Below, piece after piece: positions 38,150 through 51,543 of a DNA stretch of 64,000 bases; position 1 is the stretch's first letter; each line of letters begins with the position of its first letter. The position numbers and the translations under genes are program-made. Source of the stretch: Bilabrum cf. latius (taxonomy: Eukaryota; Bigyra: Bicosoecida; Bigyra; Bicosoecida); assembly GCA_965178125.1 (NCBI GenBank), contig OZ237745.1, positions 124,001 through 188,000 on the forward strand, written 5' to 3'. Under the pieces are notes generated by a model. The model had not been told where the DNA came from and ran no database searches. It worked only from the letters and a program-made list of their open reading frames with translations.

Positions 38150-39944
38150 ATGAGTACAGCCAGCACTAGCACATTCCCAAAGCTTGCTATTCTGGGCGGG
38201 ACACAGGGATGTGCGGATGAAGTTGCCACAGGTAAGGCATGGCTGTTCGTTGCCGAGCTGATGATTCGTAGATCGACATAATCGCTGCAAGTCCGATTGT
38301 CGATCGGCAAACTCTCTCGCAGCCTTGCTCGAACTAGATGCTCTCGAAGCTAGGAAATCGGCCCCCTGGCCAGAGACCACCTGGGGCTCGATTGGTGCTG
38401 CCGAAGACAAATCGACGACATGGGCGCTGTCGACTAAGTACTTTGACGCGACGGTGAGATGAAGTACGACCGAATCATGGACCAATGGTAGAAGGTGTTG
38501 ATGCATTGCTGCTCTGTGCGTTCTGCTTACTTTGCTGCAGGTCAGTGTTGAAGTTCCAGCGAAGAACGGAGTGAAAGATCATGGACTGCTTACCGCTAAC
38601 TGCAAGGGAGCATAGGCGCTAGTATTGTGCGTAGATGCTAGATCTCACACAAAGCAGTCCATGTCTGCATACCTGGCAGGCGTTGGAGCCGCACTAGATG
38701 CCTGCGAGGCCGCTCAGGATGCCGATGCGAACTTCTTGGTACTTGCGCATGCAGGTGAGGCCGGAAGTGGCCTGTGGGCCGCATTTCGATAGTCTTCTGG
38801 GTTAACCTCTGCATCAGCTTCGGAGTAGAAGTCTGATGGCAAGGCAGAGACGGCGGCGTCTGGGGCTGGGAGTGCGGGAGACGGTGCTGCCGGGGCGACC
38901 GGTGGAGCAGGTGCTTCGAATCGGTGGCTAGTGCTCGCCTCGGAGGACATCCCCGAGCCCGCATCAGCCTTAGAATCAAGTGAATCGTACGATGATCTCC
39001 GGTCTGCGTGCATCGATTTCACCATGGACCGCGGGTGGGAGCTCATCGACGCCGATTGCGACCTGGCGGCTGCCACGCGCCAATCGCGGGAGAAGGACGG
39101 CATCGCTAGGCTGAGAGAGGCGCTGCAGGTAGTCATGTGGAGAGGGATGGAGAGGAAGAGTGGGGGGCGGGGAGGGGGCAGAATGGGCATGGGAATCGGC
39201 GGGATGGGGCTTGCCAGTGGTGGCATGGGTGGTATGCTGGGGATGCTAGGCGGTCGTGCAACGAGCGAATCTGACGCAGATGAGAGCGGTAAAGCCTCGC
39301 TTGGGAGCACTGGCTCGCCCTCCACAGCGGCTGCATCGGCATCGGCCGCGACAGCGTCTGCCACAGCCTCTGAGACGTTGGCACGGGGGTAGGGTGAGGA
39401 TGAAGCGGAGGCTGCAGGCAAGCGCAATGGGTCAGGTGCTGGCAGTGATTCCGACTCGAAGGCAATCGAGGACGGCGCACCGCCCGCCCCGGACGCGAGC
39501 GAAGTGGCAGGCTGGGAGCTGGGCGGGGAGGAGGCATACCTTCAGGCACTGGCGAGGGGTGACCCCACCGTGGGGGGTGACCCCGAGGGGACGGGGGAGG
39601 GGGCTAGAGCCGGATCCGGCGAGAGTGCGAGTGGAGCGGGACAGGGGACAACGTCACCGGCTGGGGGTGCTGGCGAGGAGATCGGCATGGAGCAGATGCT
39701 GCATATGATGGAGCAGATGCGCGCGGTGAGGCAGCGGGTGCTCGCCACTGGAGAGAGGACGGAGGCTGACCGGGCGCAGGCCGAGAAGCTTGTCATGCAA
39801 CTGGCGGCCACGCTAGGGCTGGGTGGCGAGGAGGAAGAAGAAGAATAGGCTGGGGATGGTGATGGTGCGGGTGCTGGGAAAGGGGATGCTGGAGGTGCGG
39901 CTGGCAGTGACCAGGGCAGGGCAGGGGAAGCAGACGGACGATGA
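38150..39944 (+). CDS. AAGAB: AAGAB/Irc6-like alpha- and gamma-adaptin-binding protein (p34 type)
   Basis: Three exons: 38150-38231, 38323-38453 and 38541-39944, totalling 539 codons ending in TGA. The N-terminal half resembles the GTPase-like domain of p34: PKLAILGGTQGC, STKYFDATVSVEVP, GAxALVLCVDARS, then SACIDFTMDRGWELIDAD and RLREALQVVMWRGM, where homologues have CLDNG(F)E(Y/L)V and ALxxHMWxxM. The C-terminal helix EQMLHMMEQMRAVRQRVLATG...EKLVMQLAATLGL matches the p34 C-terminal coiled region. p34 chaperones assembly of AP-1 and AP-2 clathrin adaptors in the cytosol. Five TAG codons are in frame. Long Gly/Ser/Ala insertions make it longer than the human protein. Assignment is by pattern, so moderate confidence. 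Confidence 0.72.
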
Positions 39945-40226
39945 TGGCTAAGTCACCTGGCCCGTGTTGATGCGGACTTGATCAATTGGTGTGAAGGTTT
40001 TGGGAATCGCAATCCTGCCAGGACCTTGTCCCTTGTGCAACGCTACTGTGGATCAATCGAGATTTTCCCAGCACCGCACGAATGCGCGGCGCCGAAGTGG
40101 AATGCTGCCCCAACGGCTGCTGCACTGATTCGTCCTGCTGTGGGCGTCCTGTGTCACTCGCGACAGATCCTATTCTCCTGCTGAGAAACTTTACTATACC
40201 GAAAGGGGTGCAGATATCCTACAAGC

Positions 40227-43200
40227 ATGTCGATGAAGCTGCGGCATATGAAGACCTTGCTGCCGCCGACGGACGGAATGTGCAAGGTCACCGCAATCTG
40301 CTTTTCTCCGAACAACAGGCGGCTCGCCGTCATCACCGTAGAACGAATAGTATATCTGTTTGACGAAAATGGAGAGAGAAAGGACAAATTCTCAACAAAG
40401 CCCAGGGAGAAGGTGAGTTTCGAGCGGTTCCGTAACCAACGGCATGGAGACATTTCGCCTTCGCCTTGTCTCCCGTGCTGCAGCGTACGCGGTTGCCCTG
40501 TGTGGTTTTAATTGCATACGATATAGGGCCGCGTTTCTACTACTAGAATCCTGGCATGCGCAGGGAGGCCCCAAGACGTACATGGTCACGGGAATGGCTT
40601 TCAGCCCGGATTCCACAAAGCTGGCGGTAGCCCAGACAGACAACATCGTATTTGTGTATCGGTTAGGTTTGGAATGGGGCGACAAAAAGACCGTGGCCAA
40701 CCGCTTCTAGACGGAAAGCCCGGTCACGACCGTGTGCTGGCCGTCTGGACGGCCGAACGACGTGGTCTTCGGACAGGCCAACGGAGCCGTTCTGGCGGGA
40801 CACTCCAAGGCGGGTTCCCGAGCAGCTCCTTGCACAGCACTCTATGATGGAGGCTCGTTTACCGTGTCATCCTGCGCCTCCCCGGACGGGCTCGGCTTCC
40901 TGTCGGGTCATTCTGACGGCAGCATCTATCGCTTCCACTTCGGGGACGGCACCGCCGGCCCCGTGCACCAGCGGTTCGCGGTGCACAGCGCTGCCCCACA
41001 GGCCCTGTCTTGGGGACAGAGCGTGCTTGCGGCAGGGAACGACGGCAGGGGTGAGTGAATGAGACGATAGGAGACGAGACGGCCACGCACAAAGCCCGCA
41101 TGTCGAACCACGCAGGTCGCTGGTGCCCCTCCCTTCACCCCTCACCGCCTCCTCCTCCCCGGTGCAACGCGGCAGCTCTTGTTGCTTCTCTACGCCCCCT
41201 TTTCGTTGCGTTTGGATTGACCTTGTTGTACGCAGTGACTTTCTACTCCGACGACGGCGCCGCCGAGCGGACGTTCGACTATTCGGACCAGGCCGACCGT
41301 GTCAAGGGCTTCCAATGCGCAAGCTGCAGCCCGGGGGGCGACTCGATGGTCGTGGGTAATTTCGACTGCTTCTTCGTGTACGCGCTGTCCCCGAGGTCCA
41401 GCGAGTGGGAGGAGGCCGAGCGCAAGGACGTCAGCAACCTCTACACTGTCTCTGCACTGGCCTGGAAGCCGGACGGGTCCAGGGTGGCCCTGGGTGCCCT
41501 CTGCGGTGTGGCCGACCTGCTGGACGCGTGCGTCAAACGGGTGCGTTACAAGGGCAAGTTCGAGTTCACGTACGTCTCGCCCTCTCAGGTGATCGTCAAG
41601 AGGCTGTCGAATGGTGCCAGGATCGTGCTGAGGAGCTCGTACGATTGCGAGGTCACCAGGATCAACATATACAGGGACCGATTCCTCGTCGCTCACACGC
41701 CTGAGACGCTGCTGCTGGGTGACCTCGAGTCCTGCAAGCTCTCCGAGGTGGCCTGGCGCAGCTCTGGCAAGGAGCGCTTCAACTTTGACCACCAGAGCGT
41801 GGCACTGGTCTTCTCCAGCGGTGAGATCGCCGTGGTGGAGTACGGTAGGAACGAGACTTTGGGCGGCTGCCGCACGGAGCACATGAACTCCCACCTACTC
41901 TCCGTGCGGATCAATGAGCGGCCTCCCTCCGCCGACGAGATCGAGAGGATGGGCGGCGCGGGGGCCGTGGCGCCCACAGGGTTGGCGCCGGCGGCGTCTG
42001 GCGCGGGCGCCGACGTGCCCGGCGAGGGCGATGCGGGTGGCTTCACCAACAAGAAGCTGGCGTACCTGATGGACGCGCAGACGGCCCGCGTGGTCGATCT
42101 GGCCACTGGGGAGACCACCGCGCAGCTGCAGCACGACACCCGGATCGACTGGCTCGAGCTCAACGGGAGGTGCAACCTCCTGCTGTTCCGGGACACGAGG
42201 CGGAGGCTGTACCTGTACAACATCTACAAGGCCGAGCGGCACGCGCTGCTCACGAGGTGCAGCTACGTGCAGTGGGTGCCGGACTCGGACGTGGTGGTGG
42301 CGCAGAGCGGAAGCACGCTGTGCATGTGGTACAACATCTACGCCCCTGACAAGGTCACGACCTACGAGATCAAGGGCGACGTGGAGGAGATCGAGAGGGT
42401 GGAGGGACGCACCGAGGTGGTGGTGGACGAGGGCATCAACACGGCCGCCTACACGCTCAACGAGGGCCTCATCGCCTTCGGGACGGCGCTGGACGACCGT
42501 GACTATCCGCGCGCGATCGACATCCTTGAGGGTCTCGAGCTCACTCCAGAGACGGAGGGCATGTGGAAGCAGCTGGGCGATACGGCGCTCAAGACGTCTG
42601 GCGATCTGGCGGTGGCGCACAGGTGCGCGGCGGCGGTCGGCGACGTTGCCCGCGCCAGGTTTCTGAGCAAGACGCTCAAGCTGGCGAAGCTCGCCGAGCG
42701 CAAGCTGGGTGGGGACGGGCGCGATTTCTGGATGGTGCGCGCCCGCATGGCCCAGCTGCGGGGCGACCTGCGCGACGCCGAGGGCATCATGGTGGACGTG
42801 GGCAAGCTGACCGAGGTGATCGTCATGTACCAGACGTTCCACATGTGGGGCGACGCCGTGGACATCGCGGAGAGCCGGCAGATGGAGGAGGCCGCGGCCA
42901 TGCAGCAGCAGTATTTCGAGTACCTGCAGCACTCGGGGCAGGAGGACAAGGCGGCCGCCAAGCTGGAGAAGGACCACGACCAGAAGGGGGCGGTGGCCCT
43001 CTACCTCAAGGGCGGGTACCCCGGGAAGGCCCTCAACATCATCACGAGCAACCCAAGGGCCTTCACCAAGGAACAGATCGAAGAGGTCGCCGCCGCGCTC
43101 GCCGCCGCGGAGATGCCGCAGAAGGCGGGCCAGCTGTTCGAGACGCTTGGCGACAACAAGCGGGCCATGGATGCCTATGTGCGCGGCAACGCCTACAGGT

Positions 43201-46037
43201 CGGCCGTGGACCTCGCCCGCCGCGTGTTCCCCGGAGACGTGGTCCCCCTGGAGAAGGCATGGGGCGACTGGCTCGTGTCCCGGCGGCAGGTGGAGGCCGC
43301 CATCCCTCACTACATCGAGGCCAGGGCACACACCCAGGCCATCGAGGCGGCGCTGCAGGCCAGACAGTACACCAAGGCCTCCCAGCTGATCCGTGACTCG
43401 CTCACCGACCCGGACGAGGCGGGCCCGTACCTGCTGCAGCTCGCCAGGCACTTCGCTTCGACCTCGCGATTTGACGAGGCGGCGCGGTGCTACGCGGACG
43501 CGGGCAGCCCCGAGGAGGGCGTGCAGATGTACGCCACCGCCAGCCGCTGGCCCGAGGCCCATCGGCTGGCGCAGACGTGCATGTCGGAGGAGGACATGCA
43601 GCGGTTCTTCCTTGCCACGTCTCGGCAGCTCAAGGCGCAGGGGTCGTATAAGCAGGCCGAGAAGGTTCTGCTCGAGGTGGGGCTGGTGGACGAGGCCATC
43701 GGCATGTACAAGCAGGCCAAGCAGTACGATGCCATGGTGAGGCTGGTGGCGCAGTACAGGAGGAACCACCTGCAGAGCACGCACGAGCTCCTGGCCAAGC
43801 AGCTCGAGGCGGAGGGCGACTTCCGGGCGGCCGAGAGGCACTACGTGGAGGGCGGCAAGTGGGACGACGCCGTGCGCATGTACCGCAAGGCCGACGACTG
43901 GGCGGAGGCTCGGCGCGTGGCACGGACGCACGGAGGGCCCGACGCCGCGGACCAGGTGGCCTTCGCGCAGGCCGTCGCGATCGGTGGGGAGGAGGGGGAG
44001 AGGCTTCTGAGGTCCCGGGGCCTGATGCGGCAGGCGGTGGACTACCTGTGCAGGCAGAAGAACTTCGACCGGGCGCTTGAGGTGGCCCGCAAGCACAGCC
44101 CTGAGCAGGAGCCCGCGGTGCTGAGCAAGCGCGGGTACTGGCACGAGGACCACGGGCGGTACCAGGAGGCGGAAGAGGACTTTGTGGCCGCCGAGAAGCC
44201 TAGGGAGGCGATCGAGATGTGGTTGCACGCCAAGAAATGGACCAGCGCCCTGCGGCTGGCGGAGGACTACGACCCTGCCAGCGTGCCGCGGGTGCTGCTG
44301 GGTCATGGCCAGGAGGTGGCATCGCAGGGAGACTACGAGCAGGCCGAGAGGCTGTTCCTTGATGCCAAGAAACCCGAGGAGGCAATCGACATGTACATCA
44401 ACGCGAGGGACTACCCCGAGGCGCTGCGCGTGTGCAAGGCCAACCTCCCCTCCAAGGTAGCCGAGGTCAATGCCAGGATCCAGGAGCACGTTGGGGGCGG
44501 CGGAGCCGGGGCCGGGGCAGGCATGGGGGGCGGGCCGGTGGAGGCAGCCCGCGGCGGCGCAGGGGACCGCAGCCGGGGCGGGGAGCAGTCCCAGCAGCAG
44601 GTGCAGGAGATGATCCGCGGCAGGAACCCGATCGAGGTGGCTAGAGGGCTCGAGGACGGCGGGCAAGCCAACATGGCCATCGACGCCTACCTCGCCGCCG
44701 GCAGGTCTGCCGTCTCGTCAGAGAGTGAGCTGGTGGATGCATGGCTGCGGGCCGTGCAGATCGCGCAGCAGCGCGTGAGCTATCGCTACAGCGAGGTCGC
44801 CAGCGCGGTGGGCAACCGCCTGGCTGAGATGGGCGACCACGAGCGAGCCGGCGACCTTCTCGCCGAGGTGTCTCAGTTCAAGAGCGCGATCGACTGCTAT
44901 GTCCGGGCCAAGGCCTGGGACAAGGCCAAGGCGCTTACCTCTGGCCCCGCCAAGCAGTTTGCCGACTACGTGCAGGCTGCTCACACGCGGGCCATCGTGA
45001 AGCGGGGCGGGGCCAGCGGGCAGGAGGTCTCGGCCGCGATCGCCGGGGACGGCGGCAGGGCGGGGGCGGAGCAGGCACTGGAGGAGCTCTCCGCCGCTGG
45101 GCGGTGGGAAGAGGTGCTTGAGCTGGCGGCCAAGACCGGAGAGTCGCAGGTGAACAGGCACGGCGCCCGTTACCTCCGCATGGTAGTAAGCAAGGAGGAC
45201 CCTCTGGAGGCGGGCAGGGCGGCCGTCCTCATGTCCAGGTTTGGGGCCCCCGCCGTTGCCAGCGAGAGCGATTCGTACGAGAGGCTGCTGCGGCTGGTGC
45301 TGGGCGGGACCAAGGCGTCGCACCCCGGGGACGACGCTGTGGTGGCGCTGCGGGAGGTGCTGTACGGCGTGGTGGCCAGGCTCAGGAAACCGTCCAAGGC
45401 GGCGGGCGCGGGGGAGGCACCCGAGCCCAGGGACATGGCGCGGCTGGACCGGCTGCTCCTGTGCTCCCACTATGCCTCGATGCGGGTGGCCGTGATGAAG
45501 CAGAACCTACCCGATGTGGGTCTGCAGCTGAGCATTGCACTGCTGCGCTACTGCGACCTTGTTCCCCCGGACAGGGCCTACTTGGAGGCCTCGATGGCGG
45601 CCAAGGAGAGGGGCAAGCTGAGCCTGGCCTTCGTTCTGTCCAACCGACTGCTGGACGTGGTGGAGGCGGTGGAGGACCAGGACGTGTCCACGGTGGACAA
45701 CGACGACTTCGAGGACACTGATTTGCCTCCTCCGTCCACGTTCAGGCTGCCGAGGAGGCCGTGGCTGACCAAGGCCGAGATCGACGATGTGAGGAACTGG
45801 GTGCTGCAGAAATCCATGGATGACGCCATCGACACCAAGCTGCAGCCGGGGGACATTCCGAGCCAGGAGCAGGCGGGGTGGCAGAAGTGCGTGGCGTCGG
45901 GGTTCCCAGTGGCCGCCAAGGACATGGTGCGGTGCTCGGCGTGCGAGAGCCAGGCCATCCGGTCGGCCTGGAACGCGGTGGTCGGGGCGAGGAAGGCGTG
46001 CCCGTGGTGCGGGGCGGCGCAGACGCCGTACTACTGA
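40227..46037 (+). CDS. IFT172: Intraflagellar transport protein 172 (IFT-B)
   Basis: Three exons: 40227-40412, 40564-41050 and 41236-46037. Both donors are GTGAGT, acceptors are GCGCAG and CGCAG, and the sum is 1,825 codons with a TGA stop; human IFT172 is about 1,750 aa. The N-terminal WD40 half reads KHMKTLL-like, RDKFSTKP-like and [25 protein letters not shown], then [20 protein letters not shown] and LAWK(P/R)DGSR. The C-terminal half is TPR-like ([42 protein letters not shown]) and ends in a Cys-rich section. The protein is a core component of the IFT-B train that carries cargo to the ciliary tip. One TAG (40708) lies between NRF and TESPVT in a WD40 blade. A 26-residue Gly-rich insertion precedes the late TPR section. 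Confidence 0.96.
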
Positions 46038-46335
46038 TGGAGTTGCACTTTCTTTGATTCCAGTCGTTGTTCGTCATTAGTTCGAACGAATTTACTGCAC
46101 TGCTCAATTAAATATCACCAAATATTGTCCTCGTTCCAGATGTGGTTTCGTGATGAGCGAGCGCTTTTGAGTTGAGTCCATGAAAATATCAGACCCACCA
46201 AATATTGCTGCGCACGATCAAATCGACGATTAACAAGCTAGTGCCTAGTGCGAAGTGACAGTCAATACCCCTACTCCATCAGTGCCTAGCTGTACTTTTG
46301 TTTTCCTCTGGCGCGCTGAAGGCTTTTTTCCCCGC

Positions 46336-49149
46336 ATGCTGTCGTTCTCGGGCTTTGCCGCTAGTTGCAACCTAGAAGTCATTGTGACATGGCCGTCCAG
46401 TTATGTTTCATCAAACATTTTAGGAGGGTGCAGCAAGCAGCCCATTCGAACTTTGATGCGGGCAGATAGGCGCATTCGCTCGATAGCGCTCAGTCAACTT
46501 CACGGCATTCCAGAGCAGTGCGTGGACGATTTAGAAGCGTCAATGCGCGACGACAGGATGCCGAAGCGCATTGAAATGCAAGTTGAAACAACATCTTATC
46601 TCTCGAAGCACGTTGCAAGATTCAGCAAGTTTGTTGAACGGTGCGGCAACGGTGCAACAGATCTGAGGCTCTCGTTCACCCGGAACGAGAGAACCAGCAA
46701 TAAAACTATCGGAACAGAGCTGGCCAGAAGCATTCATACGATCTTGCGGGGCATGCCGCAGTTGCGAGACCTCAGACTGCGTTTCTCCAAGTGCGGATTC
46801 TCAAGCGAGGCCTCGTCGGTGATTGCGGGAGCGCTTTAGGTATCCCGTGGGTTACAAGAATTTGAGCTGGCTGGTATGGTAGATGCTACCGATGCTACAG
46901 AGCGGCTCGTCTCAGGACTGACCGGGTTGCCGAGCCTGCGGCGGGCTACGGTCTACCAACCCTATTCGCCCCACACTGGGGCCGCTGGCGCCCTGTCGGG
47001 GCTTGTGCGCAGCTCGCCGTCGTTGTGCAGACTGAAAATTTCAATGCCCACCAAAGCAGAATCAGATAACTAGCGGGATTTTTTCGACGCGATCGGCAAG
47101 AGCACGACCCTTACTGAGCTGAGCCTTGGGGCCATGCTCGAGTCTGAAACGTGCGCCGGCCTGGGCGCAGCACTCGCTGCATCTGGCAGCCTGAAGAAGG
47201 TCACGCTGGACATGGGACTCTATGGAGTCGACGATGGAGGTGTCACTGCCGCAGATTTCGCCGATCACCTCGCTTCGGGCATCGCAGGTAGCTCTGGGTT
47301 GGAGACCCTGTGGCTGACTACCCCATTGGGCGGGACCGGTGAAAGCTTCGAACGCGTGCTGGCGGAACATGCAGGGCTCAAGCACGTTGCCATCAGGCCG
47401 TACGGTGACAAAGAGGATAAAGTGATAAGCAGAATGCTGCGAGGACTGGCCGAGAACCCGCACGCTTAGTTACGCAGCCTAGTGCTCCGAGAATGCATGC
47501 CGCAGACGGCCGAGAGCAGCGAGCAGATTGAGGCTTCTTCGTTGCGCGGCATTCTGAGCCAACAATCTCGCTTGGAGAGGCTGCGTGTGATCGAAACGTG
47601 GTTCAAGAGGCCAGGCCATAGCCAGGGCATGGTCCGGTCCATCGAGACCGGTCTTGCGCAGAGCGCATCGCTCAGGTGCCTGACCCTAAGCTGCTGTCCC
47701 ATTGGGGCAACTGATTCTACATTGATCCTGCGCACTTGTTTGTCGCATGCCAAGATCGAATTCTTGGCGATGGCCTTTACCGATATGACCCCGGAATGCG
47801 CGAGCCCGCTGTGCGAGCTCATTGCCGAGTCAACCTCGCTGCACTACCTGGACGTAAGCAACAATCAGCTCGACCTCGGTAGATCGCTAGGCGTAGCACT
47901 AGCGAGCCCCAATGCGGCCCTGGAGACGCTCATACTCACAAAGGCCGGCATGACGGCAGCCGGCACGGCAGGGATTGCTGAGGCGCTGCTTGTGAACGAC
48001 ACACTCACTGAGCTGGACATCTCCGACAACGAGCTCAACGCCAAGGGCGGGATGGACGCCATCGGCAAAGCACTGGAGGTCAACTGCTCCCTTCAAATAC
48101 TGCGAGCGGTTCCGCCCAGCGATGAGCCGCCGTTGAGCAGCGCATGTATACGTAGCATCTCACGCAGCAGATCATTGTGCAGGCTGCAGACCTGTGCTGA
48201 CACCGGGTCCGAGGCTGTGAGCTCTTTGGTCGGCAGCTGCCGCACCTTGCAAGAGCTGTTCATGGTGCACCACCGGATCCTGCCCGCCCCAACACCTGCT
48301 GAATTCGAGAGCTTTGACACGCTGGCCGAGCTGATCGCTGGCGAAGCCCCTGGGCTGCGATCGCTGCGCCTGCGACCCGAACGGGTGCGTGTCATCGACG
48401 AGGCACTGAGCCTGAACCGCGCCCCTGTGGCCATGGGGTGGATGCGGGAGCCGACTGCATTCTAGACGGACCCGCGTGGTGCTTCCACAGCGGCATGCAT
48501 CCTCCGCATGCTGCCAGTGCTGCACGACTGCGGCATGCCTGTGTCTGCGTCAAGCCAGTTTGCGGAAGCCATGCTTGGGTCTCGGCTGGAAGCTGGAGAT
48601 GCAGGCGGGTGCGTCGTGGTGCTGCAGGCGCTGCTGGAAGGTGAGCAAGCGGTCAAGACTGTGCCTGCCATTCACGTGCACGGCTAGCCTCCCCCTAAGT
48701 CGCACTGGGCGGAAGAGTCGCGGTGGGCGAGCGATGCCCACAGGAAGCCGCAGTATCCCGCTGGCGGTGTCTAGCACTGGATGGGTGTGCACGACCTGGC
48801 CCGCAAGCTGGCTAGGGACAAGAGGGGGCGGGACGGGTGGCGCGGGGCCGTGCTGCGTTGTGATGCGCTAGTGGAGCTGGAGGCGAAGAGGAGACGGGGC
48901 CGCATGGCTGTGTGGCGGCGGGCGATGGAGGCGAAGAGGGACGCTGGTAAGGTGTTCCAGGCGGCAAGAGATGGTCGTCCGTTGGAGCTGGGGAAGCGGC
49001 TGAGGCTTGGAGTGCTGGCTGGGGGCCTGGATGCGAAGGGGTAGGTGGATGATGGGGCAGGTGGCACGCGGTTGGTGAGTCCGTTGGAGGCGGCGCGGCT
49101 GGGTGGGCATGAGGAGTGCGTGAAGCTGCTTACTGAGCATCCCGGATGA
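46336..49149 (+). CDS. Leucine-rich-repeat protein (ribonuclease-inhibitor type) with ankyrin-like tail
   Basis: One frame with seven TAGs (46837, 47071, 47467, 48463, 48685, 48772, 49042) and a TGA stop. The first ATG in frame is 46336; 46456 is an alternative, so the start is uncertain. Residues from about 130 to 660 are LRRs: LRDLRLRFSKCGF, TLTELSLGAML, SLHYLDVSNNQLDLG, ALETLILTKAGM and TLTELDISDNELNAKGGMDAIGKAL. TAGs fall in typical polar LRR positions (ALxVSRGLQEFEL, HAxLRSLVLREC). After residue about 710 comes an unrelated tail, HWMGVHDLARKLARDK...AKRDAGKVFQAARDGRPLELG...SPLEAARLGGHEECVKLL, shared at DNA level with 51929-52305 and at protein level with the gene at 15926. Likely a protein-binding scaffold. 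Confidence 0.82.
48758..49134 (+). repeat. Segmental duplication, copy A (377 bp)
   Basis: Co-linear with 51929-52305, with about five base differences that I can see and no indels. It encodes the shared ankyrin-like tail and includes two in-frame TAG codons (48772, 49042) kept in both copies. Confidence 0.92.
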
Positions 49150-49276
49150 CAAACTGATTTGATGGCGTCACTGCGTGGTTCGCTTGTTGGCTAGCAATAC
49201 GAAAGAATGATAACTCGACTAGTCTAGGCAGGCGTCATCTGCAACTGTGTAAAGCACAACATTACCCGTCATAACG

Positions 49277-51286
49277 TTACCTTCGCCGGCCAGTCGGTCG
49301 CTTGGAGCCCCGCTTCATCTGTTCTTGCCACCGTGCATCAGCGGCAGACGGCTGCGCGGGCGCAGATACCCCCGCCCCGAGGCCTCCTCCCACCTCTGCA
49401 CCTGGTCCGCCCATGCCGCCGCCAGACCTGCCAAGCACCGACTGCCCGCGCCGGGCCAGACCAGATCGCTTCTTCTTGCCCAAACCATGGGGTTCCCCAG
49501 ACTCCCCACCCTCCCTCACATGCGACCGACTGCCCTTGTCAGCTGCCGCGGCACGGCCGGTCCCGAGTCTTGCACCTCTCGTTGCCGAGCCCCGTCCCAA
49601 GCCCGCGCCCGCACCCGAGCCCGCACCCGAGCCCGCACCCGAACCAAGCCTGCCCGCCTGCACATCTGCAAAGGACACCGGCCCCAGCCCGCTCGCCCCC
49701 CGCTGCTCGTTGAGCGCCTCCAGCAGGGCCAGCCGCTCCTCGCACTCGGAGCGGACCGTCTCTCGAAGAGAATCGATCTCTTCCTCCCTCTCGCGCACCT
49801 GCGCCCGAAGCTATTCCGCCTCGCGGGCCGCCGCAGCAGCAGCCTGGGTCTTCCTCTGAGAGGTACTCGATTCGTCTCGCTCCCCTCTCTCCAGCCTCTG
49901 CTCCGACAGCTGCCGCTGGGCGTCTCGCAGCTCCCTGCGGGCCTGCTCCAGCTGCTCCTCTGCCTCCCTCTTCTCCTGGCGCTCCTCCGCAGATGACTCG
50001 GCCAACCGGGCATTCGACCGCTCTAGCTCCTGCACCCGCACTTTGGCTGACGACAGCTAAGCCTGCAAGTCTGCGTGGGTGCCTGCCGCCGCGCTGCGCA
50101 CCGCCTCGAGCTCTTCACGTGCCTGGGCAGCTGCTCGCATGGCCGGCTCGGTCTCGCCTCGAAGACGCTCCAGCGCACCATTTGCCTAGCCCAGCTACCG
50201 TTCGAGCACCTGCTTCTCGGAAACCGCCCGGGTGGCGATCGCTCTGGCCTCGTCGCGCTCGCCAAGCAGCTGCTCCGCGCTCGCCCTCGCCTCCTCTAGG
50301 GCCGCCACGTCCTCTCGCCGCCGGGCCTCCGCCGCCCGCAGCCGGGACGCCGCCTCTGCCAGCTCCGATCGTGAGGCATCCAGCTCTGCCTGCCGGCTCT
50401 GGGCTCGCTCCTTCTCCTCGTGCTCGCCGGCCCGTGCCTGTGCCAGCTCCTCCTTGTGATTCTTCGCCGCCCTCTCTAGCCCGCGCACGTGCTCGAGGGT
50501 CTCGTGCAGCCTAGACTCTGCGGCGCTCGCCCGCTGCTGCAGCTCCTGCGCCGCCGCACCGCTCGCCCGGGCAGCCCTGCCCACCTCGGCTTCCAGGTCG
50601 ACCACGCGGCGCTCCGCCGCTGTGGCGCGCCGCTCTGCCGATGCAAGGGATGCGGTTGCGTGTTCGACCGATTCGCGGGCCGCCTTAAGTTGCTGCCTGT
50701 GGGTTTGATTCTCGGCCTCTGCTTGCTGAGCGGCTCTTGCCGCGATGGGGCGGATTAGCGACTCCATCTCGCGCCTTGCCTGTTCTATGGCACCTAATGC
50801 GGATTCTCGTGCGTGTTGCAAATCGCTTCGGGTGGCCCGAATCGCTGGGTGCACGTGGCTTATTGCAATAGCTTCTAAGCGAGGCCGGACCGCAGCTAAC
50901 CTTGCTTTCTCGTGTTCTAAAGCATCCGATAGCTTCTGAACGTCCAGACTCGACTTTTTGAGCTAGCGCTACAACTCATCCTCCGCCTATTTGGCATCAG
51001 CCAGGTTGTCCTATGCCTCTAGAAGCTTTGCACGCATCTCGTCTGCCGATGCCAACTCGGACGCCGCTAGCTTCGCTTCAGCCCGGTCGAGTCTGTCTTG
51101 CAATGAACGCATTTCAGAATAAACCAAAAACGACACGCCGCAGTATTGGCAAGCAGTGTCCTCAGCGTCGGCGTATTTTAGATCATCGGGAAGGCTAGCT
51201 GCCGTCGGGCCGTTTCGCAGCGATTCTGCCGTGACCGTCTCATCTTCGTCGCTATCTTCCCGGAATCGCATAGACCCTGACGCCAT
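49277..51286 (-). CDS. LEKR1: LEKR1-like coiled-coil protein
   Basis: Single exon from ATG 51286 to TAA (49279-49277), 669 residues. Near residue 45 is CQYCGVSFLVYSEM, matching the short Cys motif that opens LEKR1 homologues (CxYCGVSYL). Nearly all of the next 480 residues is continuous coiled coil (RSLQDRLDRAEAKLAASELAS, RSRQAELDASRSELAEAASR-like heptads). The last 120 residues are Gly/Arg-rich with a 12-bp repeat encoding GSGA units (about 49601-49650). Eight TAG codons lie inside the heptads, for example EAxDNLADAKxAEDELxRxL, VLERxLGxANGALE and AExLRAQVRE. Reading them as Gln preserves perfect heptads. LEKR1 occurs in ciliated organisms; its function is poorly known. Confidence 0.78.
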
Positions 51287-51543
51287 GGATACGCCGCGCC
51301 AGAAACTAGTTTTGAGCTGGATGCGATGGTCTTGATGAGTACTTTGTCATTAACAGCTTGTTCCAATAGCGATCCATCGTCCTTTTCGAGGTAACGCGCA
51401 CTATCTGGTTTCCGGATCCGATCCGGCGAAGGTCCAGTCTGGAAGCACTTTTGCCAGATCAGCGATCCCTTTGAGAAGGTTGAGCATTTGCCTACAATTC
51501 ACGGTGGCGTTGTAAGGCGAGGCAACTCCCGCAATGCACCTGA

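Noticed and set aside
38757-38940. Possible extra intron in the AAGAB-like gene at a GTGAGG site
   Set aside because: The sequence stays in frame to the stop without removing it, and exon 3 is exactly 468 codons; kept as coding, although splicing is not excluded.
41895-44666. Long minus-strand frame (923 codons) opposite IFT172
   Set aside because: Same antisense shadow effect; the composition is His/Arg/Leu-biased and featureless.
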